In this document: positions 1-10,300 of the stretch, one piece after another
Layout of the letters: the number at the start of each line of letters is the position of its first letter
Numbering within the stretch: position 1 is the stretch's first letter
Assembly: GCA_037501455.1 (NCBI GenBank)
Contig: CM074862.1
Span: 65,317,501 to 65,381,500 of the forward strand
Direction of reading: 5' to 3'
Length of the DNA stretch: 64,000 bases
From: Lantana camara
Lineage: Eukaryota > Streptophyta > Magnoliopsida > Lamiales > Verbenaceae
Notes under the pieces: model-generated
What the model saw: the letters and a program-made list of their open reading frames with translations, nothing else
Databases searched by the model: none
Told to the model about the DNA's origin: nothing
Program-made: the position numbers and the translations under genes

Positions 1-59
1 AAATCTAAAACTCACACGCGTGGCGCGCGTACCTGTAACTGAGAAATCGGGGTGTCACA
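1..59 (-). repeat. Partial LTR of a minus-strand LTR retrotransposon (cut by window edge)
   Basis: Read on the minus strand, the sequence starting at 59 is TGTGACACCCCGATTTCTC, a typical LTR start for plant Ty3/gypsy chromoviruses. It directly follows a purine tract at 60-74. The same junction design recurs at 33876-33889 and 54514-54528. Only the first 59 bases of the LTR lie in the window, so the family cannot be assigned. Confidence 0.6.
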
Positions 60-74
60 ACCTCTCCCCCTTAA
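60..74 (-). other. Polypurine tract of the left-edge retrotransposon
   Basis: The minus strand reads TTAAGGGGGAGAGGT immediately before the LTR start. This matches the plus-strand priming tract of the Tekay-type element at 33876-33888 almost exactly. It marks the 3' end of the internal region of a minus-strand element. Confidence 0.6.
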
Positions 75-3000
75 GAGGACCTGGTCCCCAGGTCCACTGC
101 CTCGAGTTCTGGACTCTTAAGTAGCTCTCCCGTGTTCATCCCATGCGGGTTAGCAACTCCCCGTCAGGAATTAGTTCGGAAAAGGTCTTCAAGCCACAAG
201 GGGTCTTCAGTTGTTGTTAAGTCACGACCCTTAACTCACCGAAGCCTAAACTCTCGGAATTCTATCAAACAAAGCAAGTAGTGCAACAAAGAGAGAGAAC
301 CCCGTCTCTCAAACAAACAATGAGAGAACCCCGTCTCTCAAACACAAAGAAAGAGAAACTCTCAAGCTCTCAAAACAACACTTAAATAAACAATCACACA
401 ACAACCACACAAGAAACAAGTAGGGGAAATCAAATACATCAAGTATCAATCACATAAAAACATTTAATACAACAAGCAATTAAAGCACTTAACATTATAA
501 GATTATTCGAATGAAAGTTGCATGTATGCATATTCCATGGATGCCTGATGTACCGTTCACCGTTGTTTGGGAATTTTCCATTGTAGTGCTCCGATTCAAT
601 CACTTAATTTGCTCTTGAAGATTCCTCTACCGTTTGTGTCATGTATTCAAATCCCCGATATGTTCATTACTTAAACGACCACTCAGTCTCCCTTCCATAA
701 TCTTTTCCTTTATCCTTTCTAAACAATGTGGTCCGAAACTCCAAATTTTAGTGTGCACTTGATCTTAACCCCATTAGCTTGTTGTCCATCTCGAATCGCA
801 TTCGACCTTCTTTGTTGCTCAAGCTAGCCTTTAATTGCTTGAGTTCTAGTCTCCAACTCGAATACTTGAGCTAATCTTTAGTAGCTCAAATTCCATACTC
901 CAGTCCTAATAACATCCCCGGTTAATCTTGAAAAACGATACATGAGACGGTAAACCATCATTTCATGTTATGTATTTTCCTTCTAGGTATTCCTGTTCCA
1001 ACGCTCGGTTGAATTAACTCTCATTTTCGACACTTGAATCGATTCTAACTTCGTCTATCACATAATATGATGATTGGATCAGCTTTTATTATCCGACACC
1101 CTCTTTACCAATTCTTGTAATTCCTTCACAATCCCATCGTCTCCAATGCATGAGATACGTTATACCGTATACAACCTTTTCAACCTTGTAGATTTAGTTT
1201 GTAAGTCCCATAATAAGAAATTAGCGAGGCTGATCCTCCGACCGAAATTACTGACGATCAATCTTTTACCCTGTCTTATAGTTCTAAATCCCAAGCATTC
1301 CTTGAATTCATATCTTCATCTTTCTAAGCACTTATCCCTTCCAATATTATTCTCAAATCTTCATTCACTTCGATCTTGAAATTCTCTTGAATGCTACACC
1401 TTCCATTTCATCTCTTGGCACTGGCGTAGAACCCAGTTACTTGTTGACTCTTGCATTTCCATGGTTCTCACTAGGAGTGATCCATTCGAGCACAACCACG
1501 AATTTAAGTTATTTCCCGGTCAAGCTCTCCCCCTTAAGAATTCCTATCTCTAACCTTTGAACTCGTTACATTGCTTCTTGAATTGAAGATTCTCACTTCT
1601 TTAACTAGCTTCCTTGGTATAAATGGTCCTCGCTATTAAACGTGTTTGGTGATCTTACTCACATTCACTTTGAAGTGTTTGGTAGGGACGACAACCTACT
1701 TCCTTCATTCCAAGCTCCAGTTCTACTTTCCAGGCCTCCTTATTTTCCTTTCCCTTTCATTCCATATACCTTGCAATCCAACATTTTTCTTGTCTTGATT
1801 CGAGTAAGACCCCGTCGGAGTAACACTTGATGAACGAAGTGGGAGAAATTTCCTACCAAGTAAACACTAAACAATGCATGTGGGATTAAGATGCTAATGC
1901 ACGTAGCAAGCAATCAAAGATGCAACACATTGGGCTAATTATCAAGTAGAAATGCGCACATACGTATAATTAAAGGAGATTAAATAATTCAATACAACGC
2001 ATGATGCACGTGCCATGAATGCAATACACCTGTCACCGTAGTGGTCAACTTTAGCTCGGTAACTTGTTCTTCATCTCCTAAATTACGGTTCGATACATCT
2101 CTCATTTTTCCCACGGTCTTCAAAATCTTCATAAGTTTTCCTTGTATCAATTTGTGAGTCTCCATAGCTTGAGATTACAACTTCTTGAAACCAAAGTCTT
2201 CTAAACCCATAGAATCGGTATTTCGACTTATTCCCAAGTATCGACCTCCAAAGAAGTTGCGAATCTTTACCTTGATTAGCACCTTGATCAACGTTCTCTT
2301 GACTTGTACTTTATGAGCTCAGATAGATGGAATGGACTAATTCTCCGATTGCTTAAACCCAATTTCACAATTTCCTCCAAAAGCTCTTTGCCTTTCTTTA
2401 TCGTTTCCATTTGTTGTTCTATATCTCCCAATTCAACCTCACAGCACGACAATTCAGCTTGGATCTGGAAGATAAATTCCAATGCAACCGAGGATAAAAC
2501 CTTTAATATTGTTGCCTTCCATATGTTTGCATTCACCATGTTGGATTGATTTTCTTTAATTCTTCTCAAATCCAGCTTCTTCCTTACTCGGAACCCGAAG
2601 TATCTCCATTTTCTCTTCTTTTCCTTCTTCCCAAACTCGGCTTCTAAAACTTGATTTATTTGGAAGTTCTACTTTGCCGATTCTTCTCGCTCGCCATTCA
2701 AACAAAATCCAGGTATATCCCGAATCTTCTACTCTAAACTTGAAACCAATTGGCTCGATTCACTTAGAGACTCATCCTTAAGGACCTTTGTTGCTTATCT
2801 CTCGACAATCGATTTTGCCTCTAGTCCTCTTAATCACCATCGCCTGCTCGTTGATCCAAACCTCAAACTAAAGTACCTTCAAGATTTTCTTCACTCCATT
2901 CCTTGGGTTGGACAATCCCGTTGAATCCGGTTGATTAACTTTTGTAATGTAGGGGTTGTGTTGATTCTTGTGAGTCGTAATCATCATACACCCCACTACT

Positions 3001-3170
3001 ATTTCAAACCGTAACTCCATTGAGGAATGGTCATGATCCTCAAATTCTTGTATGAAATTCCCTGGTGCATTCCTATATCTTCCATGCTTGAAAGTAGAGC
3101 TTGTGATAGCTCGTTGTTGTCATAGAGATTGGCCGTGGTTTGATATTATCTTCGTAACCGATAAATTACC
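75..3170 (-). repeat. Decayed internal region of a minus-strand LTR element, no intact genes
   Basis: By position this should be the internal region of the element whose polypurine tract is at 60-74. No reading frame here shows retroelement motifs: no zinc knuckle, protease, polymerase or integrase signature was seen on either strand. The plus strand is markedly pyrimidine-rich, as expected when the coding sense is minus. A short duplicated stretch (AGAGAACCCCGTCTCTCAAAC, twice in 290-345) is present. No primer-binding site was seen, so the 5' end is lost or unrecognisable. It may be an old or non-autonomous copy; the right limit is approximate. Confidence 0.35.
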
Positions 3171-3172
3171 AC

Positions 3173-3799
3173 TCAATTTGAGAAAAAAATGCATGCGATT
3201 AGAGCATGCTCATGACACATAATTAACACCAAGGCCACAGATCCCCAGCAAGAATGGCAACGCTCGCGCTCCGTTGGGAGGCGTGTCCTGTGTACAGAAT
3301 TATCCCAATATACCTTGGATTTCAGATCCGCTAACTCCACGAGCATCATAGTACTCTCAATATCGTCCGGAGATCTGTCAGTTTGGCGGGGGTTGTTTAC
3401 CCTCACTTGTGTCAAGGGCTCCTTCCCTTTTCGACGGCGTTTGTGGGGAGGCTCATCTTCCGGACGACGCTCGGAGGGCCCTTCTCCCCCCTGAGGTCCC
3501 GCGATGGCCACTGTTACCTGATGGTCTTGTGGCCTAACGGCGCTATTCAACACAGGGAAAACCCTTTCCCCTTGCTGCTGCATCCGGAGAGATAAATCCA
3601 TCTCTTTGAATAATTGATCCACGCTAATTGGATTGCGTTCTTGCATCCCTTGAACAACCGCCCCCAATTCCTCATCTGCAGCGTAACAATGGGTCTCTTG
3701 CACAGGAACGGAAATGGGTATATTATCGTGAGGGGAGGAGCTCCCCATAGACATTTCATCTATCTCCCTTACCATTTCATCTACGATTTTCCCTGCCAT
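3173..3799 (-). CDS. Antisense additional ORF of a Tat-lineage element (hypothetical)
   Basis: The 208-residue frame begins MAGKIVDEM and runs antisense to the element whose 3' LTR follows at 4411. It is acidic at the N-terminus and has a basic nuclear-localisation-like run (HKRRRKGKEP, about residues 118-127). I recognise no catalytic domain. Tat-lineage elements are known to carry an additional antisense ORF between pol and the 3' LTR, and the position fits. A minus-strand TATA-like box lies about 290 bp upstream (4086-4093), followed by a leader resembling a plant 5' UTR. The last ~40 residues look unlike the rest and may read into intron or decayed sequence. The protein is probably truncated; its function is unknown. 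Confidence 0.45.
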   Translation of the reverse strand: MAGKIVDEMVREIDEMSMGSSSPHDNIPISVPVQETHCYAADEELGAVVQGMQERNPISVDQLFKEMDLSLRMQQQGERVFPVLNSAVRPQDHQVTVAIAGPQGGEGPSERRPEDEPPHKRRRKGKEPLTQVRVNNPRQTDRSPDDIESTMMLVELADLKSKVYWDNSVHRTRLPTERERCHSCWGSVALVLIMCHEHALIACIFFSN

Positions 3800-4085
3800 T
3801 ATTGAGGCTTGTTGCAGAGGATGGAGTTTCAGTTACAGGGGAAGTCTGAAAGAAGATAGGGGAATTTTGAGTATGGTGAACTCCCTGAGGACTTCTCACC
3901 AGAAACGACACTCAGAACACGGCCTAAATCTAGGGATTAGTTTCAGAAATTACAAGGATTTACCTAAAAGATTGAAGAAGAAACTTGAACTCTCTGGAAG
4001 TCACAAGAATTTACAGAAGTGTTGCTGCTATTTTGCTTGATGAAAGCTTGGAGGCGTAAAAGGGTGAAAAGGCCTTCCGGATCCC

Positions 4086-4093
4086 TATTTATA
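4086..4093 (-). promoter_or_regulatory. TATA-like box driving the antisense ORF
   Basis: The minus strand reads CTATAAATAGG here, close to the plant TATA consensus. It lies about 290 bp upstream of the antisense ATG at 3799. The stretch between is CT- and A-rich like a plant leader, and includes a possible leader splice donor (TTTTAG/GTAAAT near 3965). Transcription from here is an inference. Confidence 0.4.
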
Positions 4094-4396
4094 GGAGAAG
4101 TATTTGCATTAATTAGAGGTGGGGATTTGAAAGTGCAATCATTTCCCGCCTTGGGAGACACCCACTTTTGGTAACCGCTGCACGTCTCCCCATTTACACG
4201 CGCCCACTCAGTGGCACACGCGCCCACGTTGACACTCAGCATTTAATGCGGATGGGACTTCATTTATTGCTAGTGTCAGAAAGTGTCTGTTACTGAAGAC
4301 GGAGAGTCATCCCCCTCCAAAAGTCTGACCCTCAAGAATTCAAAGTTAGGGCTCAGTGATTAAAATTCTACAGTACACTCAAGTGCTACTACAGAA

Positions 4397-4410
4397 TTTG
4401 GGGGGCAAAA
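4397..4410 (+). other. Polypurine tract of the truncated Tat-lineage element
   Basis: The sequence TTTGGGGGGCAAAA ends exactly where the LTR begins (TGATAAGGCC). This is the expected plus-strand primer position and fixes the element as plus-strand. Confidence 0.65.
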
Positions 4411-5265
4411 TGATAAGGCCAGAATCACACTCGGATCAACGCTGTACACGTGTCGCCATCCGCACACACAGAGCTGGGACACTCGGATTATGGGACTCAT
4501 AGATCAGCCCGGCCCATTCATTTGTTGGCTAATCCAGGCCCGTAGGCCTTAGCCCACTATTCGAGCGAGCGATTCAGGCAACCAAGACCCGGCGCTCATG
4601 CTGCGGACCCTCAAAGTCGCCCTACCTAGGGAAATGCTTCACGAGGGCACCTCCTTTCGTACGCTCGTTTATTTGACACTCGTGGGTCGTATGCCAGAGG
4701 GAACCCTCTCGTACAACCTTTCGAGTGTCACCAACGCTCGGGTTAGATCTGCCCCAAGAAGCATCCGTACCCCTACATAACAGATCTTGAGCATCCCAAC
4801 GCGCGACGCTCACCAACAACCTCTGACACTGTGGTGGTGCGCACCTCGTACCTGACCCTCCGTCCACTTTTCATAGCCATCCCTTTCATGCCGTCACAGG
4901 TCGCCACGTGTTAAGGCAACACAGGTTTGGGACCACTTGGTCAAAATACCCAAAGCACCCTCACCCCTAACATATAAATAGGGAGAAGCCCTTGCTTTCT
5001 TCCCTAAGTCATCTTCTTCCACAAGAATACTCTACATAAACTGGGCATTTCCGCTGCATTCCCTTCTTCTTCTCAAGCTCCGCATTCCATTCACCTAAGC
5101 TGCATTTCTGTTACACTTGCACTCTTGGTGTTATCCTAGTTGGAAGAACCCACGCTCAAAAGGAAACCCAGTTCCTGAGGCTCAACGCCTGTGATGGTCT
5201 CCCTTTCCTAAACAAATTTCAAAGTGTTTGGTGTTAAAACAACATTCTAAGTTTTCGCACCATCA
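4411..5265 (+). repeat. 3' LTR of the truncated Tat-lineage element
   Basis: The LTR is 855 bp, begins TGATAAGGCCAGAATC after a polypurine tract and ends ACCATCA. It contains a TATA box at 4973-4981 and a leader-like region after it. The 5' LTR of the larger Tat element (16650-20373) shares the same order: TGAT start, CACGTGTCGCC-like block, CCACGTGTT block, TATAAATAG, CCATCA end. The five bases after it (CACAC) would be a target-site copy, but its partner is lost. Confidence 0.65.
4973..4981 (+). promoter_or_regulatory. TATA box in the Tat-lineage 3' LTR
   Basis: TATAAATAG lies 562 bp into the LTR. The same motif sits at the equivalent place in the other Tat LTR (20088-20096). It is the likely core promoter of the LTR. 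Confidence 0.6.
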
Positions 5266-5270
5266 CACAC

Positions 5271-7305
5271 AATGAATTTTAAAATATTTCTAATTATTTT
5301 TAACTTGTTACTAAAATATTTCCTACTATTTTTTTATTTTTAGTTAATATCTGTACTATTATATTAAGCGAGAGCGGGGGCAGATAGTAACCGTTTGGTT
5401 TCTAGACTTTTTTTTTCTTTTTTTAATTTATTCTTTTTGTTCAACTTTTTTTTTTTTGTTAATTTTTTTTTTTCTTTTCTTTTCTTTATTCTTTCATCAC
5501 TCCAAAAACTTTCTATTATCCTTTCTTTTCTCTCTTTCTCTTTTTTTTTTTCTAAGAACTTCTGTTTTCTCTTACCTCATTTTAATTTTTTGTTTTTGTT
5601 TTTCTATGTAATTTTTATTTTTTTTCTCTTCATATTTTAATTTTTCTTAACTAATATAACATTATCCTATACTATTTATTTATATATTAAATATAATTAT
5701 AAAATATATATTAATATAAAAATTAATTTTAATATATTTAGATAATAATAAATTTGTACACGCCGGGTTACTAGTATACTAATAATTTTCTTCGCCGTTC
5801 ATACCATTTATTAAATTTATTACATATTTCTTTTTCTTGCCAACTAGTTTGTCAGATTTGTTTGTTCATTTTAATCGAATTTTCTTACCAGTGTGGCTCA
5901 ATTATTATCTAACACGTCATGCATTCACTCTGTTGTGGCCCACTCTAAGGCCAACCGTCGGTCGGCTGAACTCCTAACCACCGAGCCTCGAGGATCTCTA
6001 AACCTGGAGTAACTTTTTTAGGCGATCTCAAATGGAAATCAGACCCAACTTTTCTCTCTTTCTTCTAGCCTACTTATTGCATCTACTTCTAAAAATTTTA
6101 TCCTTAAATTTCATTTACAATTAATAAAAAACATAAAAGGTGGTGTTGTACGCAAAGTGACGGAGAGAAAAACTTGGAAGGTATTACCTATAGTAAATTA
6201 TGCGATCCTGTGCGAAACTGGTTGGCTCATGTAGCTTTGATTTACCAAACAAGCACATCAAGTATTTGTATTTGGTTGGAACTCCGATTTAAAAGTAGGA
6301 CAAAAAAGGAAAACAGTGAATTAGATTGAGTGGTCCCGATGTAGACTCTTCGTATTTAACTTAATAACTGTACTTGAAACTCGATCAAAATTAGAAAAAA
6401 GAGAGCTCAAAAGTATTTATTTTGGTTGCTAAATATAATGAATATTGAGACTATTTATAATGATAAGCCTGTACTAACAAGCACGCTCCAAATACATTAG
6501 TTGCAACCTACAAGGTGACTCTACTTGACTAACCCTTGAGTACACGTGGCATGTATCTTTATTTTTTTTATTTTTTTTGTGAAACAAAAAGAGCTCGCAC
6601 ATCAGACGGACTCATCAACAATCAATAAAGAAACAACAAAGTCAAGGCACATAGAAGTTCCTTCGCAGGTCGAAGCCGTATCCCGAGCAAGACGGTATCA
6701 AATGTTGGTCGGGCCGCCATGCTGTGTCATTATGTTTAGAACCAAATATTTTTAAAATTTCTGTTTCGCCCTGTTGTTTTGAGAGTTGTGATTTTGAGCA
6801 TTACCAAAGTTCATATTCATACAAGCATGCTAGATAAATGATAACATAGGATATCACATAGGCAGAAAACATAGACAAGGTAAAGAAGGCTAATGCAATG
6901 AGATTAATACAATATAAACAACTTTACTGGATAAGAGAAGACAATAACATTGAAATCAATAACTGGGGAAACCTTCTTGCTTTAAGCTCACTTACAATTT
7001 TTTTTTTTTTCTTCTTTTTTACAGTGAAAGAATTACAAGAAATAGAAAAAGCTGACTACTAACACCAACACCCATCATCAGCAGGACATCCAAAAACCTA
7101 ATATCACCACTGGCATTTGGAAAAGAAGAAAAAAACACCAAAGAAAATGGGAAATATGGCTTGAAAACGATTACAGCCATTGCCTTTTGTATGCATCTTT
7201 GTATCAATCAACACCTATCTAAATAATTCACATATCAAGAAAAATATACTCAAAACAGCCAAATCCCACATCAGAAATTTACCCTTTTTGGCTTTGTATT
7301 TGCAG
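5271..7305. other. AT-rich intergenic DNA, no gene seen
   Basis: The stretch carries long T-rich tracts (about 5395-5640) and scattered poly-T runs. The open frames are low-complexity or short, without recognisable motifs. The last few hundred bases should include the 3' UTR of the kinesin gene, but I saw no clear polyadenylation signal. Confidence 0.5.
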
Positions 7306-10300
7306 TTATTTCCCACCAGTTGGTCTTCGTTTCGCATCAACAGATGCCGGTTGTCGAACATGTTTATGCAATTTTGAATGAAGGCCATTGGCAACTCTCC
7401 TTGTCGATGGTTGAGGAATCAAACTCCTTAATTAATGGATTTAAGGGGAAAAATGGAAATAGTAAGTACATGTCTTCAAAAATAACATTTTGGATGTTTT
7501 AACTGGTAACCATACCACATTTAGAGAAAATATTTCCTTAAATGTAAAGGAGGATATAAAACTCAAGGATCAAGAATGCTAAATCATGATTTCACTAGTC
7601 TCACTTGAAAATCGACTTTCTAATTGGTGAAAATAAATTTCAAACAGGGAAACAGATGAGGATGCATTCTCAAGAATAAAGTAAGAACAAGAACGAGTTC
7701 ACTGAAGTATTCAGTGACGTTATTTCTGTCGTCCGCTTTATCAGCCCTTTCTTGACCAAAAAAATAAAAAAGCTTTATGAGCCCTTTTCTTGATTTAAAT
7801 AGTATCAAATACAACTCATGAAGATGATATGAGTAAGATCAAAATTCAAAATATAAAGCTGTAAGTCATACATTTTCTTAAAATTAAATTTTATATCCCC
7901 CACCACACCTTAAAAAGGGATAATTACAGTGACATACCGTTAGGTTACCTAATTACACTAACTTACAAACTTCCCCTGGTTTGAGAAATTACAAAACTTC
8001 CCAGTCAGAATTTACATTACATTGGATTGATGCATTTTAATGACATCATCTCTAATATTTTTAATGCATACCCTATTTTTCTCTTTGACATTTATTGGTC
8101 AACACTTGATTTCAAATTCTTGACATTAATAGCCTGTGTTAGGCAAGTTATATGGTAGGTCAGGGAAAGTTTTTGTAAATTTTCAGACCTTAGGGGAAGT
8201 CTGTGTAACTAAGCCAAACTTCATGATATGTCAGTGTAATACTGTAATTATCACTAATAAAAATGCATTCGACGTATTATAAACGTATAAAATACAAAAT
8301 GCTTGCACATAAATAGAAGAAACCAAGTAAAAGTTACCTTGTTTCTGGTATCTTTGTCTTCTTCTTACTGGGTTTTCTCAATTTTGATCCCACTCCATTA
8401 GGTGTACCGTTTGGTCTTGGAACACCGGTCGTTTGCCATAATTGGTAATCAAGCTCTGAGCAATCACTTGTTTCAGCTTCAACATCATCAGATTCATCAC
8501 AGTGAGACCTAACAGAATCATTATCTAGGCTGTGGCGCCGTGTCTCTCGTGAATGTCTGTCATCTTCATCCCATTTTCCTAAGCTGTTATCACCTTGCTT
8601 CTTCACCATAACCTTATCAACCCAATCTCCAGAGCTGCACTTTTCGTCATCCACTGACCTCGGACTGTTAAATGGTGGCCAGTTTGAAGAATCTATTAGG
8701 TCCTGATAATTGAAACAAGAAAAGTAAAGGTTATAGTTCAATTCTAACTCCAAAGTCCAAATGATGAAATATCCGAGATATGGAAAACGTTATGCCCTAA
8801 TGTCAAACGCTACACCTCATTTAAAAGTTTAAATTGCTCGAAGAGCAAAGAAACAAAAAATATTTAATCTCTCTAACAAGCCACTTCACATGAAATTGGT
8901 TTTTTCTTTTGTATATTTTAGAGAGTAGAGAAATTAATTTAGTATCTTGAACTATCAAATTATTGGGTTAAACTAGCATAGACATTAAATAACTAACACT
9001 GACAAATTTATTTTTCTTCCCTCCCCCCCCCCCCCCCCCCCCCCCCCCCCTTTAGAGAGGGGAGAGATTAAATTTAGTATCTCAAACAATGAAATTTCAA
9101 GCTAAATATTGGTTCATATTTATTCAATACCTCTGCCTTGTTGATATCTCCAATCGACCCCTGTGATGGAAAAAATGCAGAAGAAGATCTAATTAGCACT
9201 CTATCTGCTGAGCCTATAGATTCTCCTCTCTCTTTCCTTGCTAAGGCTGCTTTAAGACTAGCTATCTGCATGTAATCAGCAAATGGTCAATTTCATTGAA
9301 CAGAAAGAAACAAAATGGGAAAATGGTCAGACAAATAAACACCTGTTCTTTTAACTCTTTGACATCAGCACTCTCTTTGTTTGCTTTAGCAGCACCAAGC
9401 TCAACGGTAGAAACACGTTCTGCAAATTTAAGTGTACTAATTGTTTCTCCAAGAGCATCAGGCTCAGGGCTGATGTGTACAAACATTAGAGTCTTTGCTT
9501 GACCTCCTGAAGTATGCAGAAGGGTCAAGATCTAATAAGTAATTTCAAAGTTAGGGACAATGACACTGACATACCCTAAGATTTGGCATATTACACAGAC
9601 TTCCCTTGAGGTTTGAGAAATTTCAGAAACTTCCCCAGTAAAAATATTTACATTCCACCTAAACCATCCACTTTGATGATTTCACGTTTAATGTTTTAAT
9701 ACCCCACATTTTGCTACACACTAATCAGTATTTGACTTTAAGTTCATGCCCATACTTGCATGTGTTAAACCAAGTCTTTGAACATGTCAGGGGAAGTTTC
9801 TGTAATGATGCCAAACTGAGTGGGTATGTCAGTGTAATTATTTATCCCTTAAATAACAGAAAATGTATTGTGGACCGGTAAGAAATAGTCAGAATCATAC
9901 TTACCTAGTGAATCTTGAAGCAATTGGGTGAGCTTACTATTTCTGTAAGGAACATGTGAGTTTTTCTGAGCTAGTGATGATATTACATCTCCTAAAGCAG
10001 ATAAAGAACGGTTAATATGTTGAGCCTCCTTTAATCTATCACCAACAGCTTCAGACTTAACGGCTCTTTCGCTTCCAGCAAGGTCAACGAGATGCATGCA
10101 ACCACGAATAATTGAGCCAGAAGTTAAATCTCTTCCTTGAACATGAACAGTGAGACAACTGCAGGTAGGGTAGATCAAGTATTATAGTTAGGATATCAAA
10201 TATTATTTATAAATGTAAGGATTAAATACAGTTTGGTTTTACTGAACTTGTTTTAAGTACGAGCGTACTACAACTCAAAAGTTCAAAGTAAAGGGCATTT

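Larger units (their letters stand above)
3171..5265 (+). mobile_element. Truncated 3' end of a Tat-lineage Ty3/gypsy element
   Basis: This fragment holds an antisense ORF, an untranslated stretch, a polypurine tract and a complete 3' LTR. Its LTR starts TGATAAGGCC and ends CCATCA. The Tat element at 16650 has the matching LTR start TGATGGGGCC and the same CCATCA end, with nearly the same length (855 versus about 873 bp), so they are related families. The gag-pol part is missing on the left. The left junction with the decayed element is approximate. Confidence 0.6.

Noticed and set aside
2288..2569. 93-residue minus frame with heptad-like pattern as a possible gene
   Set aside because: It is isolated in decayed retroelement DNA, with no start context, splice partners or family motif that I recognise.
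5395..5640. 81-residue frame of mostly F and L, resembling a membrane protein
   Set aside because: It is a poly-T tract; composition alone explains the reading.
8334..8336. TAA at 8334 as the natural stop of the kinesin gene
   Set aside because: The bases before it form a good donor (AAG/GTAACT). A downstream exon (7426-7306) continues in phase with [10 protein letters not shown] and a basic tail typical of the family.
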